A DNA stretch of 6,538 nucleotides from Methylococcaceae bacterium UBA659 (GTDB taxonomy: Bacteria; Pseudomonadota; Gammaproteobacteria; Methylococcales; Methylomonadaceae): the NCBI GenBank assembly GCA_002299495.1, contig DBNZ01000050.1:1-6538 (forward strand), in the 5' to 3' direction. Positions 1 to 6,537 of the stretch are shown here, piece after piece. How positions within the stretch are numbered: the first letter of the stretch is position 1; each line of letters opens with the position of its first letter. Position numbers and translations under genes: made by a program. The notes beneath the pieces are model-generated. The model made no database searches. It was given only the letters and a program-made list of their open reading frames with translations, and was not told where the DNA came from.

Positions 1-127
1 AAAGCGCCTAGTGTTGGTGCTCTCGGTCGGCGTTCCAGACGCGACCCTACCTCCTTTATGCCCTAGAGGGTATGCATCCATGCCGTCGTTGCACTCGAAC
101 CGCTCGCTACGCTTTTAAAACACGTTC
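1..127. other. Structured non-coding tail downstream of zorD
   Basis: No convincing gene is seen in this stretch after the zorD stop codon. It holds several short inverted repeats in close succession: a bulged 8-bp stem at 25-46, a stem at 58-73 built on CCCT/AGGG, and GCAT/ATGC at 74-83. None is followed by a clear run of T on the minus strand, so a classical Rho-independent terminator for the operon is not evident here. The dense small palindromes resemble a REP-type or otherwise repeated intergenic element. That is inference, because only one copy is present in the window. Transcription may end further left, outside the window. Confidence 0.4.
25..46. repeat. Imperfect inverted repeat (hairpin) downstream of zorD
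   Basis: GGTCG-g-CGT at 25-33 pairs with ACGCGACC at 39-46. The stem is 8 bp with one bulged G, and the loop is TCCAG at 34-38. It is GC-rich and could fold in RNA or cruciform DNA. It has no adjacent T-tract on either strand, so it is called a repeat or hairpin rather than a terminator. Confidence 0.45.
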
Positions 128-3100
128 TTAGATTTCTTCGACTAAACCAGCAAAATCCGCCGCCGATAAGTCCCCGCAACCGTTGAGCATGTCACCCGCT
201 AGGCCCCTTTTCCAAGCCAGCAATTGGTCGAGTTTCATGTCGAAGGTGACGAACTCGGCGGTGATGACCGGGTAATAGACATAAACATCCTTGGTTTGGC
301 CGATGCGGTAGGCGCGGTCGGTAGCTTGGTCTTCCTTGGCCGGGTTCCAAGTGCGGGTAAAGTGGATGACGTGGTTGGCGGCTTGGATGTTGACACCGAA
401 GCCGACAGCCAACGGTGACAGGATAATCACGCCGAAACCGGGCCGTTCCTGAAAGGCTTTGAGGCGTTTTTGGCGGCTATTGACAGCACTGGCCGCGGCA
501 GAAGTCGAACCATTAATGATGTCCGGCCAAATGCCCAGTTGTTGCCCGATGTGGTGTTGCAATTGCCGCTGCAAATCCAACAACTCAACGAACACAATGG
601 CTTTTTCTTGCCGTTGCCGGATGTTGCCCAAAGTTTCTAGCAACCAAGCTAATTTCGGCGATTGCTTTAAACGTTCCCCCACCGGTTCGTGCAGGTTAGG
701 CTTTTGCGCGTGCGGGTACGGATTGCAGCAGACTAAGCGTAGATATTGGATCAAGCCTAAATGGTGGCTAAGAGCGGCGTTTTGCCGCTTACGGAAAGTC
801 TGTACGGCATCGCGGTAAAGTTGCCGCTGAAAACCTGACATCGGTAAGCTACGGCAACTTTCTTCTTCAATTTTTTGTGGCAAGTCCTTAGCGACTTGCG
901 CCTTAGTGCGGCGCAAAGTTTGTGGGCCAATCAGGGCGCGTAGTTCATCGAGCCGCGCCTGCTCTGCATCTGTTTTTGCTTCGATGGGTTTGCGGTAACG
1001 GGCGCCAAAGGCGTTCAACGCCCCCAACAAACCCGGTTGGATGAAGTCGAACAAACACCATAAGTCCGCCAGCGAATTTTCCACCGGCGTGCCGGTGCAG
1101 GCGATTTTAAAACGGACGTTTTGTTTTTTCGCCGAGCGTGTCACCAAAGCGGCGGGGTTTTTGATCTTTTGCGCCTCGTCGCAAACCATAACCGACCACG
1201 GCTGCGCGGCCAGTGAAAATTCCAAATCGCGCAAAGTCTCGTAAGTGGTCAACACCAGTTTGGCGTCGCCTAGCCAATCGGCCTGTAAAAATTTGGCTAA
1301 GCCTTCGCCAAGCAGTTGTGGGTCGATCTCAGTCTTGTCGAGTTTTTTTGCTTTTAGCTTGTTACCGTACAGCATCAACACCGGCAAGCTATTTGGCTGA
1401 AAAAACTTATCGATTTCTTCCTGCCAGTTTTCCAGCAACGATACCGGGGCTACTACTAAAACCGGCTCCATAGCCGGTTCGTCTTGCAGACAGAGGGCAA
1501 TAAAGGCCAGGATTTGCAGCGTCTTACCCAAGCCCATGTCATCGGCCAGCAAAGCACCTCGGCAATGTTGCGGCGCATGATGCCAAAGATGCTGTAGCCA
1601 GGCGACACCTTGCAATTGGTGTTGCTTTAGCATAACCGAATCGCGCAACGCCGACGGCAACAATGCTTGGCTACTGCTAGGCAACTCCAGCGTCTGTTTA
1701 CGAGCTTCGCGGTAATCGACATGGTCGATATTGCTTTTCAGCAATAACTTTTGTCTTTGTTTATTAAGCTGTTGAGGGTCAAACTCAGCTTGTTGTACTT
1801 GTTGCTGCGCGATGTTGAGATTATTGAGCAATTGCCGCGCTTGTCCGATAGGAATCGGTTGTGCGATGCCAGGGAAATCGATGTCGGTTGAACCCTGTTG
1901 TTCCGCCCTATCAATGGTTTGTTCAAGCTGGTTCAGATCACAGGTAGTAAGAGGAACGAGGGTCGGTGCTGCGGATTGGTCGTTAGCAACGAAAAATCCC
2001 CATTCGACATTCTCAGGAATCCAACCGGCCGCATCATCTTTGCGAGCGATGTACGGCGACACCTCAAGTTTTTCAACGCCAATACCTTCGATACGTTCGG
2101 AATATCGACCCAAATCGAAAACATCCGCATAAGCCAGGCTAATCGTCGGTTTTGTTGACCATTCCACCAAAAGCAGTTTTAGATTGGCCAGTTGGTATTC
2201 GGCATCACCCAAAATTTCCAGCTCATAGCCTTCCCAAGCCAAACATTGGAAGCCGCCTTGCCAACGTTGTTCGAAGCGGCCGATAAATTTCGCCAACTCC
2301 TTGGCATCAGCGAATGGATAACGGCTACTCTGGCGGTTTTCTCCGGCAACCGATTCGATTAGCAAGGTTACGCCTGTTATTTTGCCGTCGTCACCGTGTT
2401 CGACTTCGACAAAAAAACGTTCGAATTCAATGCCAGCCGCTACCCGCGCTTGTTCAAACTGTTGCTCGTCGATCACCGCCAGGGCATCGTCGCCTAGGGT
2501 TGCGTAGGGATTGCGCAGGAAGGCCTCGGCGCGTTTTCCTGCCACGGTGCGGCCCGGCCAGCGGCGGATTTCTTGCAGCACCGAACGCACGGCGGGCGAG
2601 ATCAACACTTGTACGATGCCTAGGCCATTGGGGATGTCGTAGCGTTCGGGTATGGTGGCAAAGCGGTCGAAAGTATCCAGCCATTGACGCGGGGCGTCGG
2701 CAAACGTGGGTTCGACTTGTATTGTAGTGCTGCCGGGTAAGGTTGATTTGTTCAGGTTAAACAGCAGTTTTTCCGGTGACAGCACGACAGTTTTTTGCAA
2801 AAAGTCCGCCATCGGCGCACGGGCTGCTAAGGCATGACGGCGGATTTCGCCCCAGGCCTTGCGGTTGGTCAATGGCGAACGCTGTTCCGGTGGCAGGGCG
2901 TAAAATGAACGGACGGATTCAACCAAACGCCAAACCGCTTCGCTCAGCAGTTGTGACTGTCCAGCGCAAGATAAAACCGCGCCATTGATTTCCTTTGGTG
3001 TAAAACGGTTGCCGATGCCGTCTTGCCATTCGCCTAAAGTGATTCGAAAATCCAAATCTTCCAACGAGCCGTCGCTTTTCAGGCTGGGGCGTAAATAACC

Positions 3101-3427
3101 TAGCGGCGGCAATTTCAACAACGCCAAAAGCTGTTCCGGGCCGTCGTTTTCTTCTTCGCCAAGCAGTCGGTATAAATTGGCCCAAGGCAAAATGAATGCT
3201 TCGTCGTCGGTTTCAAGATAGCCCAATTCTTCCAGTTGATTTAACAACGCCAAGGTGTCGGCTTCCGGGCCGAATGCTTGCCACTGGTTTTGCCAATCGG
3301 CGAGTATGGGTTTGGAATGGTAATGCACACCACCCGGTTTATACTCGACGGCTAGAAGGTGAGTAGCTTCTGTTATGTGCTCCATGCGGTGGATAAACGG
3401 CCACCATTTACCTAATCGACTAACCAT
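128..3427 (-). CDS. zorD: ZorD, SNF2-family helicase/effector of type I Zorya defence
   Basis: A 1099-residue protein, close to the roughly 1080 residues of characterised type I ZorD. The C-terminal half is a full SNF2/SF2 ATPase: Q-like motif LKQHQLQGVAWL at 600-611, Walker A DDMGLGKT at 629-636 (K635), motif Ia VAPVSLLENW at 659-668, motif Ib LTTYET at 726-731, Walker B DEAQ at 750-753, motif III TGTP at 778-781. The second RecA-like lobe has IVFVE at 944-948, motif V SPLAVGFGVN at 1004-1013 and motif VI QATDRAYRIGQT at 1034-1045. Residues 1 to about 590 are the ZorD-type N-terminal region, with a Gln-rich, possibly coiled-coil linker near 497-565. In known systems ZorD is the cytosolic helicase/effector acting on invading DNA downstream of the ZorAB motor. 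The ATG at 3427 is preferred because GGTGG lies 4 bases upstream and it overlaps the zorC stop by 8 bases; Met15 is a weaker alternative. No frameshift or missing motif is seen. Confidence 0.93.
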   Translation of the reverse strand: MVSRLGKWWPFIHRMEHITEATHLLAVEYKPGGVHYHSKPILADWQNQWQAFGPEADTLALLNQLEELGYLETDDEAFILPWANLYRLLGEEENDGPEQLLALLKLPPLGYLRPSLKSDGSLEDLDFRITLGEWQDGIGNRFTPKEINGAVLSCAGQSQLLSEAVWRLVESVRSFYALPPEQRSPLTNRKAWGEIRRHALAARAPMADFLQKTVVLSPEKLLFNLNKSTLPGSTTIQVEPTFADAPRQWLDTFDRFATIPERYDIPNGLGIVQVLISPAVRSVLQEIRRWPGRTVAGKRAEAFLRNPYATLGDDALAVIDEQQFEQARVAAGIEFERFFVEVEHGDDGKITGVTLLIESVAGENRQSSRYPFADAKELAKFIGRFEQRWQGGFQCLAWEGYELEILGDAEYQLANLKLLLVEWSTKPTISLAYADVFDLGRYSERIEGIGVEKLEVSPYIARKDDAAGWIPENVEWGFFVANDQSAAPTLVPLTTCDLNQLEQTIDRAEQQGSTDIDFPGIAQPIPIGQARQLLNNLNIAQQQVQQAEFDPQQLNKQRQKLLLKSNIDHVDYREARKQTLELPSSSQALLPSALRDSVMLKQHQLQGVAWLQHLWHHAPQHCRGALLADDMGLGKTLQILAFIALCLQDEPAMEPVLVVAPVSLLENWQEEIDKFFQPNSLPVLMLYGNKLKAKKLDKTEIDPQLLGEGLAKFLQADWLGDAKLVLTTYETLRDLEFSLAAQPWSVMVCDEAQKIKNPAALVTRSAKKQNVRFKIACTGTPVENSLADLWCLFDFIQPGLLGALNAFGARYRKPIEAKTDAEQARLDELRALIGPQTLRRTKAQVAKDLPQKIEEESCRSLPMSGFQRQLYRDAVQTFRKRQNAALSHHLGLIQYLRLVCCNPYPHAQKPNLHEPVGERLKQSPKLAWLLETLGNIRQRQEKAIVFVELLDLQRQLQHHIGQQLGIWPDIINGSTSAAASAVNSRQKRLKAFQERPGFGVIILSPLAVGFGVNIQAANHVIHFTRTWNPAKEDQATDRAYRIGQTKDVYVYYPVITAEFVTFDMKLDQLLAWKRGLAGDMLNGCGDLSAADFAGLVEEI

Positions 3428-5051
3428 CTAACCACCAGCCTTTGTCCTCTCTGTAGCGGAAACCTGCTTTTGTTAATAAATCTGCTAAGCCACCGTTCTT
3501 AGGTGCTTGTATCCATAAGGCGCCAGCAAAATCACGCCTATCGTCAATCGTGATACCGTAGGTCTCACAAAGGCTAAGTAGCTCATTTAAATGCCTTGAG
3601 CTTGTTTTTACTTCGGATTCATTGAATAACTTGGAATACTTGGTTTGCTTCAAGTCAGTTTTGGGCTTTAACATTGCGGAAGCATGATCACGTAGAAACT
3701 CGGCAAATGTATATTGCCAACCGGCATTATGGAGCAATTTTTTACAATGGCCTGGATGCCGTGTATTTTTTAACCCCGATGTCGTACCAGAAATGTACGT
3801 TTGCCCGGATTGAAACGGCAAATTATTCGCCAAAAACACATGACAAGCATTGTTAGCTCTACCAAACTCTATGAAAACATAGCCGCCAATTTTCATCAGA
3901 AAAGCGTTATCATCGTTTTGGTTATTTCCGTCCAAACGCATAAGTTGGCTAGCTAATTGTTCGCGTATACGTTGATAATCTTTATGTGGATTACGAAAAC
4001 TGTTGTTGCCCATTGCCAACCAAAAATCCTCAATGGCTTCGGCGTATTGCAGCCAAAACTCCATGCGCTCGCGGTCGGCTTGGCGATCCGATTGCAACAA
4101 TTCAAAAAAGTCTTTGATATATTGCTTGGTCAACCACAATTTGACCATTGCCATAACCGGCTCACCTACTTGCGCCAGCCATAAAGGTTTATGGGCTTCC
4201 AACCAAGGGCTTTTCCATTCACGCAAGGCCAAATCGCGCAAACCCGGATGTTCCGGGCGTTCGCGGCAGATGCGATAACGCTGGAGCAACAATACCAAGC
4301 CAGCGCTGGCCAGCAATGCTTGTTTGTCCAGCAGCGCCAACAATATTGGCAATTTTTGCTTGAACGCATCGTCTGTGAAACCCGTTGCCACACGGATAGG
4401 TGCCAGCACCAATTCATCCATAACCCAACTGTCGCCGTTTATGCCTAAGTTGCTTTTCAGTTCATCCACTACCGCAACATCACCCGCCAACAAATCTTTT
4501 GCGTAAGGTTTGCAGGGTTCGTCTTTTAGCAGGTTTCGGTGCTGAGCAAGTATTTGAACCCATAGCACAACGGGCTTGTGCTTGGCCAAAACCGGGCGGT
4601 GATGCGCCAAAAATTCGCGTAGCTGCAACCAGTTTTTCTTGCCCGATGGCTTAAGCTCTGAGGTTCGATAGTGAAAATAGCCGTTGAGCAAACCTTGGTA
4701 GCAACGCCGGAACTTGCGCGGCTCGGTTTGCAGGCTATCGACATAAGCAATCAATTTTGCAAACAGAGGCGTGTTTTCCAATGGGCAGCCGCCATTGCCG
4801 TAGTAAGTGGCAATACCAAAGCAAACGTATTTGGTTTGGCGATAACCTGCCAATTCGCCGGTAGCTAGATAATCGAGTACGGCGGATTGGATACCTTGCG
4901 GGTCTTGGTTGCCTTGGCGGATGTCGCCGTATTCCTTCTGCAACTGGCGGGTGGTTTTTGCCATTTCGTCCGCTAAATGGGGCAATGGCGCGGCAAGAGC
5001 TTGGGTGTTGATTTGCTGCAAGTGGGCGCGGAAATGGTCGATTACGGTCAT
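3420..5051 (-). CDS. zorC: ZorC, EH-signature protein of type I Zorya defence
   Basis: A 543-residue, mostly helical soluble protein, close to the length of type I ZorC (about 560). The C-terminal part shows the EH-signature hallmarks: a Glu in YVFIEFGR (E395, counting from the ATG), His residues in TRHPGHC (H432/H435) and a following GWQYTFAEFLRDH block. The conserved Glu and His are the residues known to be needed for defence in E. coli ZorC. Which of the two His matches the family residue cannot be fixed without alignment. ZorC is thought to bind DNA and work with ZorD after activation by the ZorAB motor. The frame is open from a TTG at 5063, but the ATG at 5051 is chosen: it overlaps the vapC stop as ATGA, a typical coupled junction. 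No Shine-Dalgarno sequence is visible, so translation probably depends on reinitiation after vapC. In lines counted by hand, the DNA of the EH half is noticeably more AT-rich (33-38 percent G+C) than a sampled zorD line (55 percent). Confidence 0.9.
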   Translation of the reverse strand: MTVIDHFRAHLQQINTQALAAPLPHLADEMAKTTRQLQKEYGDIRQGNQDPQGIQSAVLDYLATGELAGYRQTKYVCFGIATYYGNGGCPLENTPLFAKLIAYVDSLQTEPRKFRRCYQGLLNGYFHYRTSELKPSGKKNWLQLREFLAHHRPVLAKHKPVVLWVQILAQHRNLLKDEPCKPYAKDLLAGDVAVVDELKSNLGINGDSWVMDELVLAPIRVATGFTDDAFKQKLPILLALLDKQALLASAGLVLLLQRYRICRERPEHPGLRDLALREWKSPWLEAHKPLWLAQVGEPVMAMVKLWLTKQYIKDFFELLQSDRQADRERMEFWLQYAEAIEDFWLAMGNNSFRNPHKDYQRIREQLASQLMRLDGNNQNDDNAFLMKIGGYVFIEFGRANNACHVFLANNLPFQSGQTYISGTTSGLKNTRHPGHCKKLLHNAGWQYTFAEFLRDHASAMLKPKTDLKQTKYSKLFNESEVKTSSRHLNELLSLCETYGITIDDRRDFAGALWIQAPKNGGLADLLTKAGFRYREDKGWWLDG

Positions 5052-5452
5052 GGGATTAGCCAATTTTTCAACATGAGTCCTGGCACCCGTTCAAATTCGC
5101 GGACATTATTACTGACTAGAATTAAACCTTGGCTGCGGGCATGGGCGGCGATATGCAGATTATTGATGCCTATCGGTTGGCCGATGCGTTCTAAATCGGC
5201 ACGGATGCTGCCGTAATGGTAAGCCGCCGCGTCGCTGTAGGGCAAAACGGCCAAACGGCTGCAAAAATCTTCCACGGTCGCTAGATTTTTAGCTATTTGC
5301 TGGCTTTTTTCCGCACCATGCACCAGTTCGGCCACGGTGATGGAGGAAATCGCCATGTGCCCGTGTTGTTGGTTAAACGTAGCTAAAATCTGAATGGGAC
5401 GACGCTTGATAACGTAACTGACAATGTTGGTGTCAAGCAGGTATTTGAGCAT
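5048..5452 (-). CDS. vapC: VapC-family PIN-domain toxin, with a D98N change at a catalytic position
   Basis: A 134-residue PIN-domain protein of the enterobacterial VapC (MvpT) type, the toxin of a type II toxin-antitoxin pair. Members are Mg-dependent endoribonucleases; the best studied cleave initiator tRNA. Visible hallmarks are the N-terminal LLDTNI with catalytic D7, SSITVAELVHGAEKS with E42, GQPIGINNLHIAAHARSQGLILVSNN at 91-116 and REFERVPGL at 118-126. The third acidic residue of the active site, normally Asp in the I-G-x-x-D-x-x-I-A motif, is Asn here (N98, codon AAT), one transition away from GAT. Activity is therefore probably reduced or lost, although metal binding by D7 and E42 could persist. 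Length and both ends are normal. The ATG lies 9 bases after the vapB stop, and the TGA overlaps the zorC ATG by 4 bases. No strong ribosome site precedes it, which fits coupling to vapB. Confidence 0.92.
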   Translation of the reverse strand: MLKYLLDTNIVSYVIKRRPIQILATFNQQHGHMAISSITVAELVHGAEKSQQIAKNLATVEDFCSRLAVLPYSDAAAYHYGSIRADLERIGQPIGINNLHIAAHARSQGLILVSNNVREFERVPGLMLKNWLIP

Positions 5453-5461
5453 GGCGAATGG

Positions 5462-5695
5462 CTAAAACGGCTCGCGTTCGCCTTGTTTCTGGCTGGCGCG
5501 TCCAGGCAGAAAATCGTCGCTAACTTCCGGGCCGTTGATGAAAAAGCTATCCCAAACAGAATCGGCGGGGGCGATGATGCGCTCCAAGCCTACCGCCCTT
5601 ACTTCGACTTTTTTGACGTGACTGGGGTAACGCAGGTTGGCGGGCAGGCGCACGGCTTGGCTACGGTTGTTGGTGAATAAGGTTGATGCAGTCAT
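5462..5695 (-). CDS. vapB: VapB-family antitoxin (AbrB/SpoVT fold)
   Basis: A 77-residue antitoxin. The N-terminal half (residues 1-45: FTNNRSQAVRLP, then VKKVEVRAVGLERII) is the swapped-hairpin AbrB-like DNA-binding domain typical of VapB/MvpA antitoxins. The C-terminal tail (about 46-77: DSVWDSFF, then DDFLPGRASQKQGEREPF) is the flexible part that wraps and neutralises VapC. The ATG at 5695 is chosen because GGAG sits 8 bases upstream and the family starts just before the FTNNRSQAVRLP block. An in-frame ATG at 5716 would add seven unlikely residues and lies at or before the predicted transcript start. It is the first gene of the vapBC pair, with a promoter and a small palindrome upstream, so autorepression by VapB or VapBC is likely by family analogy. 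Confidence 0.92.
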   Translation of the reverse strand: MTASTLFTNNRSQAVRLPANLRYPSHVKKVEVRAVGLERIIAPADSVWDSFFINGPEVSDDFLPGRASQKQGEREPF

Positions 5696-5724
5696 GATTT
5701 CAGCTCCGGTTGCCATATCTATAA

Positions 5725-5754
5725 ACTATATCCCCGTATCCAAGATACCGTCAA
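5725..5754 (-). promoter_or_regulatory. Predicted sigma70-type promoter for vapBC (and possibly zorCD)
   Basis: On the minus strand TTGACG (5749-5754) is a near-consensus -35 box and TATAGT (5725-5730) a near-consensus -10 box. They are separated by 18 bases. Initiation would fall near 5715-5719, just upstream of the GGAG and ATG of vapB. As no terminator is seen between vapC and zorD, this promoter could also transcribe zorC and zorD independently of zorA-zorB. Predicted from sequence only. Confidence 0.6.
5736..5748. promoter_or_regulatory. Palindrome in the promoter spacer, candidate VapB operator
   Basis: GTATC-TTG-GATAC (minus strand) is a perfect 5-bp inverted repeat with a 3-base centre. 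It lies between the -35 and -10 boxes upstream of vapB. Antitoxins of the VapB family repress their own promoters by binding such palindromes, so this is a reasonable operator. The assignment is inferred from position and symmetry alone. Confidence 0.4.
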
Positions 5755-5765
5755 TGCAGGTCAAC

Positions 5766-5784
5766 AACCCTTCAAGCAAGGGTT
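5766..5784. repeat. Perfect 7-bp hairpin overlapping the zorB stop codon
   Basis: AACCCTT (5766-5772) and AAGGGTT (5778-5784) form a perfect stem with a 5-base loop. On the minus strand the stem begins inside the TAA of zorB. There is no following U-run, so it is not a standard intrinsic terminator. It could weaken read-through, protect the 3' end of the zorAB message, or mark the edge of the inserted vapBC segment. Confidence 0.45.
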
Positions 5785-6508
5785 ATAACGCACACTCACC
5801 CAATTTCTCTTCAGCCGCTGTCGTCGGTTGTCGCGCCGCTTCCTTAATTCCGCGAAACTCCAGTCGCAACTCAATCCGGCGGCTTTCTTCCAAGGTGTCT
5901 TTTTGCGAATTGGAGGAATAGCCGCCGACTAAAAACAATTGCCGGATATCTTCGCGTTGCGCGGGTGTCAGTTCGGTTTCACCGGGTTCTGGCTTGGCGA
6001 GCAACACACACAAAACGCGCTGGCTGCGTTGCAGGCTCAGGTTGAGGTTAAACAAATAGCTGCCGCGTTTATCGGCGAAACCCTCGACGACGATGCGTTT
6101 TAGCCAATCTTTGCCAAAATCGTTGTTGGCAATGGCTAAAACTTGCGGAATAAACGCCCGCAGTAACTGCGCTTGGGTTTCGGTCAGTTGGTGGCTGGCG
6201 GTGTCAAAGCGGGCGCGGTCGCCAAAATCTATGGTTTGGCGGTCGCGGTTGACGTGGATGCCGTTAAATTGTGGGTCATGTTGCGCGGCAGTTTCGATTT
6301 GGCTTAGCAGTTTTTCTATCGCTTCCCGGCGCACATCGGCTAGGCGTTGCTCTTCCGATACGGTTTTGGTGACTGCCAATAAGGCTACGCTCATGACCAG
6401 CAAAAACATCACCATCAATGCTGTCATCAAATCGGCGAAAGAAATCCAGAACGGCTTTTCGGCTTCGTCCTTGAGTTTTTTACTGGCAGTGACTCGAAAA
6501 CCGAACAT
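5783..6508 (-). CDS. zorB: ZorB, MotB/OmpA-like stator protein of the Zorya motor
   Basis: A 241-residue inner-membrane protein, close to E. coli type I ZorB (about 246). A short cytosolic N-terminus (1-18) is followed by one transmembrane helix at about 19-46. It carries the MotB-type proton-binding Asp in FWISFADLMTALMVMF, at D26, the same number as the essential Asp of E. coli ZorB. A periplasmic linker helix (about 48-78) leads to an OmpA-like peptidoglycan-binding domain (about 90-220), with VEGFADKRG at 141-149, NLNLSLQRSQRV at 154-165 (R161 in the usual peptidoglycan-contact position) and ESRRIELRLEFR at 208-219. With ZorA it forms a 5:2 MotAB-like proton-driven motor anchored to the cell wall. 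The ATG at 6508 has a weak AAGAGA upstream. General MotB is less likely because of the ZorCD neighbours and the D26 context. Confidence 0.92.
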   Translation of the reverse strand: MFGFRVTASKKLKDEAEKPFWISFADLMTALMVMFLLVMSVALLAVTKTVSEEQRLADVRREAIEKLLSQIETAAQHDPQFNGIHVNRDRQTIDFGDRARFDTASHQLTETQAQLLRAFIPQVLAIANNDFGKDWLKRIVVEGFADKRGSYLFNLNLSLQRSQRVLCVLLAKPEPGETELTPAQREDIRQLFLVGGYSSNSQKDTLEESRRIELRLEFRGIKEAARQPTTAAEEKLGECAL

Positions 6509-6510
6509 TT

Positions 6511-6537
6511 TTATCTCTTAGGGATATAGAAATTACT
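6511..6537 (-). CDS. Possible extreme 3' end of zorA (last codons only)
   Basis: zorA is expected directly upstream of zorB, but the window ends 30 bases before the zorB ATG. In one of the two minus-strand frames other than zorB's, the bases encode SNFYIPKR followed by TAA at 6511-6513, two bases before the zorB start. Such a tight junction is usual in zorAB operons. The zorB frame itself has TAG and TAA at the window edge, so zorA could instead stop there or earlier. Eight codons are too few to identify a protein; this is positional inference only. Confidence 0.25.
   Translation of the reverse strand, partial: SNFYIPKR

Noticed and set aside
459..818. Open frame of 119 codons on the plus strand within zorD
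   Set aside because: It lies wholly antisense to the conserved SNF2 C-terminal lobe, shows no recognisable domain, and its composition is that of a shadow frame.
2314..2727. Open frame of 137 codons on the plus strand within zorD
   Set aside because: Its Arg-rich, low-complexity translation is typical of an antisense shadow of a real gene; no ribosome site or family motif was seen.
128..3427. SNF2 helicase of another defence family (for example DISARM DrmD) or a RapA-type housekeeping protein
   Set aside because: The preceding EH-signature ZorC and MotB-like ZorB, the length near 1100 and the long N-terminal region fit ZorD specifically.
5696..5716. Upstream ATG for vapB at 5716, adding seven residues
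   Set aside because: The GGAG ribosome site lies between the two ATGs and serves the one at 5695; homologous antitoxins begin at that position, and the predicted transcript start is close to 5716.
5048..5782. vapBC carried in by an insertion sequence or transposon
   Set aside because: No transposase, terminal inverted repeats or clear target duplication flank the pair, and the ATGA overlap with zorC argues against a crude insertion.
5766..5784. Intrinsic terminator after zorB
   Set aside because: The 7-bp stem is real, but no U-run follows on the minus strand, so it is listed only as a hairpin.
6093..6521. Open frame of 142 codons on the plus strand opposite zorB
   Set aside because: It is antisense to the transmembrane helix and OmpA-like domain of zorB, and its Ser-rich translation has no recognisable motif.
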